A stretch of DNA of 14,588 nucleotides from assembly GCA_050999295.1 (NCBI GenBank), contig JBPCPI010000226.1, positions 1-14,588 of the forward strand, in the 5' to 3' direction. Both the position numbers and the translations under genes were made by a program. This DNA is from JACCQS01 sp050999295. Its GTDB lineage: Bacteria; Actinomycetota; Actinomycetes; Mycobacteriales; Geodermatophilaceae. The notes under the pieces are model-generated. The model saw only the letters and a program-made list of their open reading frames with translations, was not told where the DNA came from and searched no databases. This document shows positions 6,631 to 13,838 of the stretch, piece after piece (the stretch's first letter is position 1; every line of letters starts with the position of its first letter).

Positions 6631-7857
6631 ATGAACGAAAAGGGGTACGCCGACAGCGAGGTCGGCCGGCTGCGAACCGTCCTGCTGCACCGGCCAGGCC
6701 CCGAACTCAAGCGGCTCACGCCGCGGAACAACGACGAGCTGCTCTTCGACGACATTCCGTGGGTGTCCCGGGCCCAGGAGGAGCACGACGCGTTCGCCGA
6801 ATCGCTACGCGCGCACGGCGTCGAGGTCCTGTACGTCGACCGGCTGCTCACGGACGTCATGGCTGACCCGGATGCCCGTACCGAGGTCATCGCCGGGGCG
6901 GTGGACGATCCGCAGCTGGGTGTCACGCTGCGAGATGTCGCAGCCTCCTATCTGGCCGACCTCAGCGCCGAGGACCTGGCTGGCGCGCTCATCGCCGGAA
7001 TCGGCCACGACGAACTGCCCGGCGCTCGGGGACTTGCCCATCAACTCATGCCGAGCATGGACTTCGTGATCTCGCCGCTCCCAAATCTGTTGTTCACCCG
7101 GGACTCCTCGGTCTGGGTCAGCGACCAGGTCGCGGTGACCTCCTTGGCCATGCCCGCCCGGCGGCGCGAGACCACGCTGACGCACGCGATCTATGCGCAT
7201 CACCCCCGCTTCGCCGGCGTACAACGGCTGTACGACCCCAGCCTCGAGCACATGGAGGGCGGTGACGTACTCCTGCTCTCGCGCGGTGTCGTCGCGGTCG
7301 GCGTTGGGGAGCGCACCACTCCAGCTGGCGCAGAGCGCTTGGCCCGCAGGGTCTTTCACCGGGGCTTGGCGCACACCGTCCTCGTCGTGCCGGTTCCGCA
7401 GGAGCGCGCAACCATGCACCTGGACACGATCTGCACGATGGTCGATGTCGACGCTGTCGTGATGTACCCGAACATCGCCGCGGATCTGATGGCTTGGACC
7501 CTGACCGAGCCGGACGGGCTCCCGCCGGAGGCCGCCGACGAGGACGGCGAGTTGTCCATCACCGGCCCGGAACCCTTCCTGATCACTGCGTCAAAGGCGA
7601 TGCAGATCGATCGATTGCAGGTGATCGACACGGGACTGGACCCGATCACCGCCGAACGCGAACAGTGGGACGACGGAAACAACACTCTTGCGGTAGCACC
7701 GCGGCTCGCCGTCGCGTACGAGCGCAACGCGGTGACAAATGCCGCCCTCGAGGACCAGGGCATCGAGGTGTTGCGTCTAGCCGGCAGCGAACTCGGCAGT
7801 GGGCGCGGCGGGCCCCGGTGCATGTCCTGCCCGATCCTGCGCGATCCCAGCGCCTAG
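6631..7857 (+). CDS. arcA: Arginine deiminase
   Basis: ArcA hydrolyses L-arginine to citrulline and ammonia in the cytoplasm, the first step of the arginine deiminase pathway. The 408-residue protein has the full family pattern: SEVGRLRTVLLHRPGPELKR at the N-terminus, FTRDSS with catalytic Asp158, MEGGDV with Glu209 and Asp212, MHLDTICTMVD with His263 and Asp265, and GRGGPRCMSCP with nucleophile Cys397. Residue roles are assigned by correspondence with the Pseudomonas enzyme. I chose ATG 6631 because the protein then has the usual family length and N-terminus. A GTG at 6574 would add 19 residues of no family resemblance. No arcB, arcC or arginine/ornithine antiporter lies nearby, so this is an isolated arcA, as is also the case in mycobacteria. 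It converges with kynU across a palindromic region. Confidence 0.96.
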   Translation: MNEKGYADSEVGRLRTVLLHRPGPELKRLTPRNNDELLFDDIPWVSRAQEEHDAFAESLRAHGVEVLYVDRLLTDVMADPDARTEVIAGAVDDPQLGVTLRDVAASYLADLSAEDLAGALIAGIGHDELPGARGLAHQLMPSMDFVISPLPNLLFTRDSSVWVSDQVAVTSLAMPARRRETTLTHAIYAHHPRFAGVQRLYDPSLEHMEGGDVLLLSRGVVAVGVGERTTPAGAERLARRVFHRGLAHTVLVVPVPQERATMHLDTICTMVDVDAVVMYPNIAADLMAWTLTEPDGLPPEAADEDGELSITGPEPFLITASKAMQIDRLQVIDTGLDPITAEREQWDDGNNTLAVAPRLAVAYERNAVTNAALEDQGIEVLRLAGSELGSGRGGPRCMSCPILRDPSA

Positions 7858-7904
7858 CTTTCGCCGGCCGCGGCACCCAACTGACGAGGCCACAGTCGGG
7901 CCGA

Positions 7905-7976
7905 TTCCGAACGTTATGCGCATAAGGACCCGCCGGGAGCCCAACTTCCGGGACGTTATGCGCATAACGTCCCGGA
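7905..7976. repeat. Two copies of a palindromic element; the second is a perfect 30-bp palindrome
   Basis: TTCCG+ACGTTATGCGCATAA occurs twice, at 7905-7925 (with A between the parts) and 7946-7967 (with GG between). The ACGTTATGCGCATAA cores at 7911 and 7953 are exactly 42 bp apart, four helical turns. The second copy lies in a perfect 30-bp palindrome, 7947-7976 (half-site TCCGGGACGTTATGC). The first keeps only a 12-bp perfect core (7914-7925). The element lies between the convergent arcA and kynU stops, ending 3 bases from the kynU stop codon. In RNA the second copy would form a strong stem, so a bidirectional terminator is likely. A protein-binding site or dispersed repeat family is also possible. 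Confidence 0.75.
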
Positions 7977-7979
7977 GGA

Positions 7980-9227
7980 TCAGGAGGTCGCGAGAGTCTT
8001 GGCGAAGATGTCCATGGCGGTCCAGACCTCAACATACGAGGTTGTCAGCGGGGACAGGCCGAGCCGGATCAGGTCGGGATTGCGGAAGTCGGGTACGACC
8101 CCGGCAGCGATCAGCCGGGCCGTCACGTTCTCCGCGTCAGCGCACCGGATAGTGACGTGGCCGCCTCGTTCGGCAGCACCGCGCGGGCTGGCCACTGCCG
8201 CTCCCAACGGGCCGAGACGCCGATCGGCCAGCGCGATGGCGTACTCGGTCAACTCGACAGCCTTGTCTCTGATCCGCTCCAGCCCGGCCTCGGCGATCAG
8301 CTTCACGCCCTCTTGGACGGCCACGATCCCGAGCACCGGCGGCGTACCGGACAGCATCCGGCGGACGTCGTGCGCCGGCTCGTAGCGGGCTGCCATCGCG
8401 AAGATGTCCGCGGCACCGAACCACCCAGTGATCGGCTGCTCGACCAGCGGCAGGTGCCGGTCCGCGACGTACAGGAAGGCGGGAGCCCCAGGCCCGGCAT
8501 TGAGGTACTTGTACGTACAGCCGACCGCGAAGTCCACCTCAGCAGCGTCCAGCGACATCGGGATCACTCCGGCCGAGTGGCACAGGTCCCAGACCGCGAT
8601 CGCGCCCGCCTCGTGCACGGCGGCGGTGATCCCGGCGAAGTCGGCGAGGTAGCCCGAGCGGTAGTCCACATGGCTGAGCGAGACCACAGCGGTGTCCGCG
8701 CCGAGCATGCCGGCGAGGTTCGACAGCTTCACGCCGGACTCCGGATCGGGCGAGAGCCACCGAACCGTCAGCCCGCGATCCGCGGCGATCCCCTCGACGA
8801 CGTAGCGGTCGGTCGGGAAGTTGGTGTCGTCCACGACGATCTCGCTACGGTCCGGGCGCAACCGGCACGCGGCGTGCAGAACTTTGAACAGGTTCACCGT
8901 CGTGGAGGCCGCGATCAGGGTCTGCCCCGGAGCCGACCCCAGAACGGCCTCGCCAAGTTGGTCCCCGACCTGCGTCGGTAGATCGACCCAGCGATCCTCC
9001 CAACTGAGGATCAGCCGAACGGCCCACTCCTGGGTCAGCACCTCATTCAGACGCGCGATCGTGGCTTTGGGCGGGCGGCCCAGCGAGTTGCCGTCGAGGT
9101 ACGCGATCGGGTCGGGGCCGATCAGAAACCGCTCCCGGAACTCTCTGAGCGGATCCTCCTCGTCGCGGCGCCGGGCAGCTGCCAGGTCGGCGGCGACCGG
9201 ACTGTGCGGCGGCGCCCCGTCAGGCAC
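7980..9227 (-). CDS. kynU: Kynureninase
   Basis: KynU is a PLP enzyme that cleaves L-kynurenine to anthranilate and alanine in tryptophan catabolism. From the GTG at 9227 it is 415 residues, the usual family length. It shows YLDGNSLGRPP near the N-terminus, the substrate/phosphate region AASTTVNLFKVLHA, SHVDYRSGYLAD, the cofactor Asp in VWDLCHSAG (Asp214) and the PLP lysine in GCTYKYLNAGPG (Lys240). I chose this start because GTGCCTGA overlaps the kynA stop (9220-9222) by eight bases and AGGA lies just upstream. The frame stays open further upstream, but there it overlaps kynA and encodes Arg/Ser-rich shadow sequence. It is the last gene of the DUF5926-kynA-kynU operon and ends beside the 30-bp palindrome. 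Confidence 0.96.
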   Translation of the reverse strand: MPDGAPPHSPVAADLAAARRRDEEDPLREFRERFLIGPDPIAYLDGNSLGRPPKATIARLNEVLTQEWAVRLILSWEDRWVDLPTQVGDQLGEAVLGSAPGQTLIAASTTVNLFKVLHAACRLRPDRSEIVVDDTNFPTDRYVVEGIAADRGLTVRWLSPDPESGVKLSNLAGMLGADTAVVSLSHVDYRSGYLADFAGITAAVHEAGAIAVWDLCHSAGVIPMSLDAAEVDFAVGCTYKYLNAGPGAPAFLYVADRHLPLVEQPITGWFGAADIFAMAARYEPAHDVRRMLSGTPPVLGIVAVQEGVKLIAEAGLERIRDKAVELTEYAIALADRRLGPLGAAVASPRGAAERGGHVTIRCADAENVTARLIAAGVVPDFRNPDLIRLGLSPLTTSYVEVWTAMDIFAKTLATS

Positions 9228-10155
9228 CGGCGTCCTGACCGTCCTTGGCGTCGATCGCAGCCTCGGCGCCCGGTGCGTCGTCGGCGCCGATCTCGGTTCG
9301 TACGGAGAGCAGTTCTGGGAAGAACGTGAGCTCCAACGCCTTTCGGAGGAAGCCGACACCGGACGAACCGCCCGTACCCCGCTTGTAGCCAATCACCCGT
9401 TCGACGGTCTTCATGTGCCGGAACCGCCAGAGCTGAAAGCTCTCCTCGACATCGACGAGTTCCTCGCTGGCCTCGTACTCCGCCCAGTAACGCTCCGGTT
9501 CGGCGTAGATCCGGCGCAGGACCTCGACCACGCCGGGATGTGCGACGTAGGGCTGGGCCCAGTCCCGCTCCGCTCGCTCGGCCGGCACGTCGTGCCCGGC
9601 GCGGGCCAGGAAACGGAGGAACTCGTCGTACAGGCTCGGTGCCTCGAGATCTACTTGCAGGGCGGCGGCGATCTCCGGAGCGTGCCGGAAGACCTTGATC
9701 ATGCCGGGATTCTTGTTGCCCAGCAGGAACTCCACGGTGCGGTACTGCGCCGACTGGAAGCCCGACGCCACACCTAGCTTGCCGCGGAACTGCGCGTACT
9801 CGATCGGGGTCAGCGTCTCCAGGACCGACCACTGCTCGAACATCTGGCGCTGGATGTGCTTGATCCGGGCCATCCGCTTGAGCGCCGGAGGTAGGTCGTC
9901 GGCGCGCAACTTCTCGCGGGCGGAACGCAGTTCGTGGGCAAGGAGTTTGAGCCACAGCTCGGTCACCTGATGCTGAATGATGAACAGCATCTCGTCGTGG
10001 TGGTCGGACAGCGGAACTTGTGCGCTGAGCAGCCGGTCCAGATGCAGGTACCCGCCGTAGGTCATCCGGTCGGTCAGATCAGTGGTGACCCCGTCCTCGA
10101 TCGGCCGGTAGCCGAGGCCTCGGGGGATGGATGACTGGTCGGACTGGTCGGTCAT
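9220..10155 (-). CDS. kynA: Tryptophan 2,3-dioxygenase
   Basis: KynA is a heme enzyme that inserts O2 into L-tryptophan to give N-formylkynurenine, the first and committed step of the kynurenine pathway. The 311-residue protein carries MTYGGYLHLDRLLSAQ, the active-site segment FIIQHQVTELWLKL with distal His62, EQWSVLETLTP, and FRHMKTVERVIGYKRGTGGS with proximal heme ligand His247 and Thr261. Roles are by correspondence with the Xanthomonas enzyme. The ATG at 10155 overlaps the stop of the upstream DUF5926 gene as ATGA (10152-10155), and its own stop overlaps the kynU start. This implies translational coupling of all three. The formamidase (kynB) that joins the two reactions is not in the window. 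Confidence 0.97.
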   Translation of the reverse strand: MTDQSDQSSIPRGLGYRPIEDGVTTDLTDRMTYGGYLHLDRLLSAQVPLSDHHDEMLFIIQHQVTELWLKLLAHELRSAREKLRADDLPPALKRMARIKHIQRQMFEQWSVLETLTPIEYAQFRGKLGVASGFQSAQYRTVEFLLGNKNPGMIKVFRHAPEIAAALQVDLEAPSLYDEFLRFLARAGHDVPAERAERDWAQPYVAHPGVVEVLRRIYAEPERYWAEYEASEELVDVEESFQLWRFRHMKTVERVIGYKRGTGGSSGVGFLRKALELTFFPELLSVRTEIGADDAPGAEAAIDAKDGQDAGA

Positions 10156-11174
10156 CGCAGGGTGACCTGCCGGGACAGAATCTCCGACCGGAACCGCCGG
10201 GCCGCCTCGTCCAACTTCGCCGCGGAAGCCAGCGTCGTCGCCAACCGCTGCTGGAACTCCTGAGCCGGCCGCCACCAGTCCTCTGCGGGTGTGTCCGCGG
10301 GCAGATCCCAGACCGGGGCGACGAGTCCGTGCGCGCGGAACGCACCGGCGTACTTCGTGCCCGTACCGAGGTCCAGTTGACCGGCTGCCCCGAGTACGGC
10401 CAGTGCGTCCAGCAGCCGCTCCTCAGGATGGGTCATCACCCAGCGGAGGTGCGCCTTGGCGTCGTCGGGGCGGCACCAGTAGGCCGCCTCCTCGCCCGGC
10501 ATGCGCACCGAAGGGATGACCGCGGCGTTGGCCTGTTGCATCAATTCCGCCAGGGATGCATCGACTGGTTCGTCATCCGGATCCGGGCCGACCCAGAAGC
10601 CGTAGTCCTCGTGGACGGTGATGTCCAACGGTGCGTCGCTGACCAGCTCCTGCAGCCGCGGCCCAGCCGATCCGGCACCGCCGATCGGACCGGGATTGAT
10701 CGGCTGGCCGGGGTCCGCCTCCAGCGCTGCCTGCAGCGCGGTACCGATATCGCGACTCACGTCGTCGGAGGAGGCCACGAGTTGCAGGCCCAGCAGGATC
10801 CGGCCGTCCTCGCGGACCAGGGCCGGCGCCAACCGCGGCAGGACGGTCGCGAGCGTGACGCTGCGATCGGCGTACGCGCGGTCGGACAGGGTCAGCGGTG
10901 TGGTCGCCGCTGAGACCAGTTCCCGCATGGCGATCAGGTCCGCTTCGCCAGTGAGCCCTTCGAAGGGCCGGGCCACCCGTACGGAGTGCCCGGATCCATG
11001 GCAGTGCTTATAGCGCCGACCCGACCCACACGGGCAGGGCTGGCGAGGGTTGGGCGCATCCGTCAAATCGGTTGCTGTGCGCTGTGGCCGGGATGCGGCC
11101 TTGGGACGACGCTTACCACTCGCTCGGGTACCGGAAGTACGGGCGCTGGGTGAACCGGCGCTGCGGGAGAACAT
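10152..11174 (-). CDS. DUF5926-family protein with SEC-C zinc motif
   Basis: This 340-residue protein starts with about 40 Ser/Arg/Ala-rich basic residues. A SEC-C motif follows, PCPCGSGRRYKHCHG, with Cys47, Cys49, Cys58 and His59 as likely zinc ligands. The motif was first seen at the SecA C-terminus and serves in other proteins as a small zinc-binding interaction module. The rest (about 65-340) matches the actinobacterial DUF5926 type and has no catalytic motif that I recognise. The start is supported: ATG 11174 has AAGG (TTAAGGTCGCGACATG on the minus strand) at suitable spacing. It overlaps kynA by the ATGA at 10152-10155, so it is the first gene of a coupled operon with kynA and kynU. A direct role in tryptophan breakdown is not indicated by its sequence; shared expression is inferred. 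Confidence 0.88.
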   Translation of the reverse strand: MFSRSAGSPSARTSGTRASGKRRPKAASRPQRTATDLTDAPNPRQPCPCGSGRRYKHCHGSGHSVRVARPFEGLTGEADLIAMRELVSAATTPLTLSDRAYADRSVTLATVLPRLAPALVREDGRILLGLQLVASSDDVSRDIGTALQAALEADPGQPINPGPIGGAGSAGPRLQELVSDAPLDITVHEDYGFWVGPDPDDEPVDASLAELMQQANAAVIPSVRMPGEEAAYWCRPDDAKAHLRWVMTHPEERLLDALAVLGAAGQLDLGTGTKYAGAFRAHGLVAPVWDLPADTPAEDWWRPAQEFQQRLATTLASAAKLDEAARRFRSEILSRQVTLR

Positions 11175-11222
11175 GTCGCGACCTTAACGGGGCACGCGGA
11201 TCGGGTCTGTGCGTTCGAACCG

Positions 11223-11252
11223 ACTTGAGAGCGACGGCCAATGCCGTGTCAA
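11223..11252 (-). promoter_or_regulatory. Candidate promoter of the DUF5926-kynA-kynU operon
   Basis: On the minus strand, a perfect -35 consensus TTGACA (11252-11247) is followed after 18 bases by TCAAGT (11228-11223), a weak -10. Transcription would start near 11216-11218, leaving a leader of about 40 bases before ATG 11174. It lies in the only gap of useful size between the Asp23 cluster and the operon. The poor -10 keeps confidence low. Confidence 0.35.
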
Positions 11253-11317
11253 GGACCGTTGCCCGATGCGGGTCGCGGAAGTACTAACAATGAGCCGATC
11301 GTGGTCAGACGCGACGA

Positions 11318-11893
11318 TTAGGCGACCCGCTTCTGTTGCTTGTTGGTGACGGTCAGGTCGACGATCACGGGCAGGTTTGGTGAGTCGAGGGCCTGCCGGG
11401 TGTGCGCGATGCTCTCGGTCTCGATGCGGTGCCGAATCGCGGCGAGATCGGCTGAGTCCTCGAGGACTACTTCGAGGACCAGTTCGGGCGCGTCTGCGTG
11501 GCCGATGATGCGACTCTTGACGGAGTGCACTCCGCTGTACCCCTCGATCTCGTCAGCGACGGCCTTCGTGAGTGCCGACGAGGAGATCGTGCTGCGGCCC
11601 CCGGAGCGGTCCCCGCCCACGACCAGGTTCCCGACGCGGTCGGTGGAGAAGGTCAGGATCATCAGCCAGCGCAGCCCAAGGGCGACGAGGATCAGTCCGA
11701 GGATGGCCGCAACGGGCCAGAACCAGGCACTGTTGTTCCCGATGAACTCAGAGACTGGATTGTCCAGCAGTGACTTGCGCTGGGCAGAGGTCCCAAAGAT
11801 GCCGAAGCTCAGCAGAATCCCGAGGACTCCGGTCGCGAGCATCAACAGCGCCACTGTCGCCAGGACGACTCGGTTGGTGCGATCGGCATGCAT
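11318..11893 (-). CDS. AmaP-type alkaline shock response membrane anchor protein
   Basis: This 191-residue protein has two transmembrane segments (about 9-31 and 56-80) joined by a short loop. A soluble C-terminal domain of alternating strand/helix type ends in PVIVDLTVTNKQQKRVA. This architecture matches AmaP, which in Staphylococcus anchors Asp23 at the membrane through its Asp23-related C-terminal domain. Here it would tether the Asp23 proteins encoded just upstream in the same operon. ATG 11893 shares one base with the stop of the preceding DUF6286 gene (TGATG, 11895-11891), so reinitiation is likely. It is the last gene of the cluster; 143 bases without a gene separate it from the DUF5926 gene. 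Confidence 0.8.
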   Translation of the reverse strand: MHADRTNRVVLATVALLMLATGVLGILLSFGIFGTSAQRKSLLDNPVSEFIGNNSAWFWPVAAILGLILVALGLRWLMILTFSTDRVGNLVVGGDRSGGRSTISSSALTKAVADEIEGYSGVHSVKSRIIGHADAPELVLEVVLEDSADLAAIRHRIETESIAHTRQALDSPNLPVIVDLTVTNKQQKRVA

Positions 11894-12429
11894 CAGCGTT
11901 TCGTCGCTCTCATAGAGACCGCGAGCCGCGGCGTTGGGTCGAGTCGGAGCTCATCGATTTGCTGTTGCGCCGCCCGGGATACCGGCTCCAGCAACGATTT
12001 GGCGGTGCTGGTCTCGGTGGACGCGGACAGAGCAGTCAGTCGAACAGAGCGACGAGCCACGCGCACCGATGCGCTGCGGATGCCGTCGACGCCTGTCGCG
12101 GCGCCCTGCACGGCCCGGGCTACTCCGGTGCGCGTGTAGGCGATGTCGACGCCTTCCGGCTCCCCTGCGACGGCGAGCCGGCGCACCCGGGGCCGCTTGA
12201 GCTCGAGAATGAGCAGCACGGCGCCGACCACTGACATCGTGATGCAGCTGACCCGGATGACGGTTTCATCCCACGTGGTGTCGTTGCCCCAAACGTAGGC
12301 GTCGGGCCATGGGATCAGGACCGGCGCCGAGCCAAGTCGAGCAGCGATGACTTCGATGATCAGCAGCGCCCCGGCCGCGATCAGCGCAACGCTGAGCACC
12401 GCAGCGAGGACGCGATTGACGTATCTCAC
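11893..12429 (-). CDS. DUF6286-family membrane protein of the Asp23 cluster
   Basis: This 178-residue protein has two hydrophobic segments (about 5-27 and 59-77). Between them is a Trp-rich loop (LIPWPDAYVWGNDTTWDE), and a soluble C-terminal domain of about 100 residues follows. This fits DUF6286, a family commonly encoded in actinobacterial Asp23 clusters. The C-terminal part (GVARAVQGAATGVDGIRSASVRVARRSVRLTA) has the helix-strand look of an Asp23-like fold, so it may be a second membrane anchor. The GTG start at 12429 is well supported by GGAGGAG nine bases upstream, in the 18-base gap after the third Asp23 gene. Molecular function is unknown. Confidence 0.8.
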   Translation of the reverse strand: MRYVNRVLAAVLSVALIAAGALLIIEVIAARLGSAPVLIPWPDAYVWGNDTTWDETVIRVSCITMSVVGAVLLILELKRPRVRRLAVAGEPEGVDIAYTRTGVARAVQGAATGVDGIRSASVRVARRSVRLTALSASTETSTAKSLLEPVSRAAQQQIDELRLDPTPRLAVSMRATKR

Positions 12430-12447
12430 GAGTGGCTACTCCTCCGA

Positions 12448-12879
12448 TCAACGGACCCGGGGTGGCGGCGGGATGGCGGCGGCCAGGTCGGTCACCAAGA
12501 TCCGCACCTCGACCACATCGAGTCCGGTCATCTGCTGGACGCGGCCACGCACGTGGGCACGGACATCTCCGGTCACCTTCGCCACCGAGCACGGCCAGCG
12601 GACGCTGATCGACAGCTCGATGACGACGATAGAACCATCGACTGTGGCGCTCGTCTTCGGCAGCGCGCTGAGGTCGGTAGATTTCGTGCCGAGTAGATCC
12701 GGTCCGGGCAGCCGAACGCCCAAGACCGTGGTCGCAGCCGCGCCGGCGTCGGGAATCTCAGCGGCCGCCTGGGCGGCCAGTTTCTCCACGACAGCCTCAC
12801 TGATACTGATCGTGCCCAACTCGTTCTTGCCTGGAATCGCGCGGCCGAGGGCACCGGACTCGGTTGCGGCGACGCTCAC
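12448..12879 (-). CDS. Asp23/Gls24-family envelope stress response protein (third of the cluster)
   Basis: This 143-residue protein has an Asp23 core: a helix SEAVVEKLAAQAAAEIPDAG, a short strand at VLGVRLPG, a strand DGSIVVIELSISVRW, a helix DVRAHVRGRVQQMTGL and a final strand DVVEVRILVTDL. It lacks the usual Gly-rich loop of classical Asp23, where it has ATTVLGVRLPGPDLLG. Asp23 proteins are abundant small cytoplasmic proteins that gather at the membrane and help with envelope stress. The GTG at 12879 overlaps the stop of the upstream small membrane protein as GTGA (12879-12876). Confidence 0.85.
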   Translation of the reverse strand: MSVAATESGALGRAIPGKNELGTISISEAVVEKLAAQAAAEIPDAGAAATTVLGVRLPGPDLLGTKSTDLSALPKTSATVDGSIVVIELSISVRWPCSVAKVTGDVRAHVRGRVQQMTGLDVVEVRILVTDLAAAIPPPPRVR

Positions 12880-13058
12880 CGGCCGGCGCGCCGACCCGAC
12901 AGGTACGGACTCAGATCGACGTCGCCCGCGAGTACCTTGGCGACCGCGAAGCCGATCAGGGCGAACAGCGCGACAATGAGCATCTGCCCGAAGCTGCCGA
13001 ATGCGAGCGCGAGGCCGAGGACAAGGCCGACGATCGTTCCTAGGCTTGTAAGAGCCAT
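12876..13058 (-). CDS. Small membrane protein of DUF2273 type
   Basis: This 60-residue protein is almost wholly hydrophobic, with two segments (about 6-22 and 26-43) and a short polar tail GDVDLSPYLSGRRAGR. Small DUF2273 proteins of this shape recur in Asp23 clusters in Gram-positive bacteria. They are thought to belong to the membrane part of the Asp23 assembly, but their activity is unknown. ATG 13058 is preceded by AAGGTGAG at good spacing. The stop overlaps the start of the next Asp23 gene as GTGA. The assignment rests on size, hydrophobicity and position. Confidence 0.78.
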   Translation of the reverse strand: MALTSLGTIVGLVLGLALAFGSFGQMLIVALFALIGFAVAKVLAGDVDLSPYLSGRRAGR

Positions 13059-13086
13059 GTCTTTCTCACCTTCATGTGGGTACGGC

Positions 13087-13320
13087 TCACCGAACTCGCG
13101 GTGGGCGACGGGGTAGGCGCAATCGTTCAGGTATCTGGATCAGGACCGTGAACGGCAACGGATGCTGGCGCACTACGAACACCCGAGGGAGGGCCGTTCG
13201 CTCCGGCTCATCATCGAAGCCGGCGAGTCCGGCTATGAACTCGGCGGGATCTCCCCCTCGGTCCGGGTGGTGGGTGCGAATGAACTCGCGTCGTTGTCTG
13301 CGCCGTTCGGCCTCACCCAT
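13087..13320 (-). CDS. Tiny J-domain-like (HPD motif) protein in the Asp23 cluster
   Basis: This 77-residue protein begins with a basic helix-like stretch (AERRRQRREFIRTH) that leads straight into HPDRGGDPAEFIAGL. That is the helix II, HPD loop and helix III pattern of DnaJ proteins, with HPD at residues 18-20. J-domain helices I and IV are missing, and the rest (LPRVFVVRQHPLPFTVLIQIPERLRLPRRP) is unlike any domain I know. The HPD motif normally activates DnaK ATPase. ATG 13320 is the only possible start ahead of the HPD, because an in-frame TGA lies six codons upstream. It overlaps the 3' end of the preceding gene by 88 bases in another frame and has no clear Shine-Dalgarno, so it may depend on coupling. 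It lies 28 bases ahead of the DUF2273-type gene. Confidence 0.68.
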   Translation of the reverse strand: MGEAERRRQRREFIRTHHPDRGGDPAEFIAGLAGFDDEPERTALPRVFVVRQHPLPFTVLIQIPERLRLPRRPPRVR

Positions 13321-13838
13321 CGGAGCGCCGGGTCTTCATACTCGTCAACGACCACTTTTTCTTCGACAGTCACCGTGTGCTTGACCGATATCGAGGCCGG
13401 CTTCGAGCCGACCGGAACCGGCTCCACGAGCGCGCGGCCGCCGGCAGCGTCCTCGACGGTAGTAGCGGACAACGTGTCGTCGTCGACGGGTGACTCCGAT
13501 CGATCGTTGTCCTCCACTGGTCCGTATCCCGGCGGCGGGGTCAGGTCCGCGATGACGACGTCGATCCGGCGCCTCCCGACGTACGGTCGTACGGCTGGAC
13601 GGATCTGCCCGGCTACCCGCACAGCCGGAACATCCCACAGACTGCGGACCTGGATCGTCACGGCATCGCTAGCCAGCTTGAGCCCGCTGATCCTGCGGCC
13701 TGGCAGGTACGTCGCGACTGAGTCCGCCCGTGGGCCTGTGTAAAGGTCGGCCACAGCCGAGCAGGCGCGCACCGCGGTGGCGACGGCGTCGAGATCGACG
13801 CCATCCACCACCGCTGAGTACTCGACGGCCTCGGTCAC
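13233..13838 (-). CDS. Divergent Asp23-like protein with acidic C-terminal extension
   Basis: This 201-residue protein has an Asp23-type region at about 14-100: helix DLDAVATAVRACSAVADLY, strand LKLASDAVTIQVRSLWDV, helix AVRVAGQIRPAVRPYV and terminal strand RIDVVIADL. A Pro- and acid-rich linker follows (EDNDRSESPVDDDT), then a segment SVKHTVTVEEKVVVDEYEDP and a low-complexity end. The GTG start at 13838 overlaps the stop of the first Asp23 gene as GTGA (13838-13835). The final 29 codons overlap the start of the HPD-protein gene. The Asp23 relationship is judged from the strand-helix pattern and context and is weaker than for its two siblings. Confidence 0.78.
   Translation of the reverse strand: MTEAVEYSAVVDGVDLDAVATAVRACSAVADLYTGPRADSVATYLPGRRISGLKLASDAVTIQVRSLWDVPAVRVAGQIRPAVRPYVGRRRIDVVIADLTPPPGYGPVEDNDRSESPVDDDTLSATTVEDAAGGRALVEPVPVGSKPASISVKHTVTVEEKVVVDEYEDPALRWVRPNGADNDASSFAPTTRTEGEIPPSS

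Noticed and set aside
9228..9392. Upstream extension of the kynU frame (55 extra codons)
   Set aside because: It overlaps kynA, encodes Ser/Arg-rich sequence absent from kynureninases, and a GTG with a nearby AGGA at 9227 gives the normal length.
10156..10275. Upstream extension of the kynA frame (40 extra codons)
   Set aside because: It overlaps the DUF5926 coding region. The ATG at 10155 gives the usual tryptophan dioxygenase N-terminus and a coupled ATGA.
11205..11228. GTTCGAAC (11213-11220), resembling a tRNA T-loop
   Set aside because: No acceptor, D or anticodon arm can be fitted around it, and the 143-base gap shows no cloverleaf. It also lacks the spacing of an actinobacterial LexA box.
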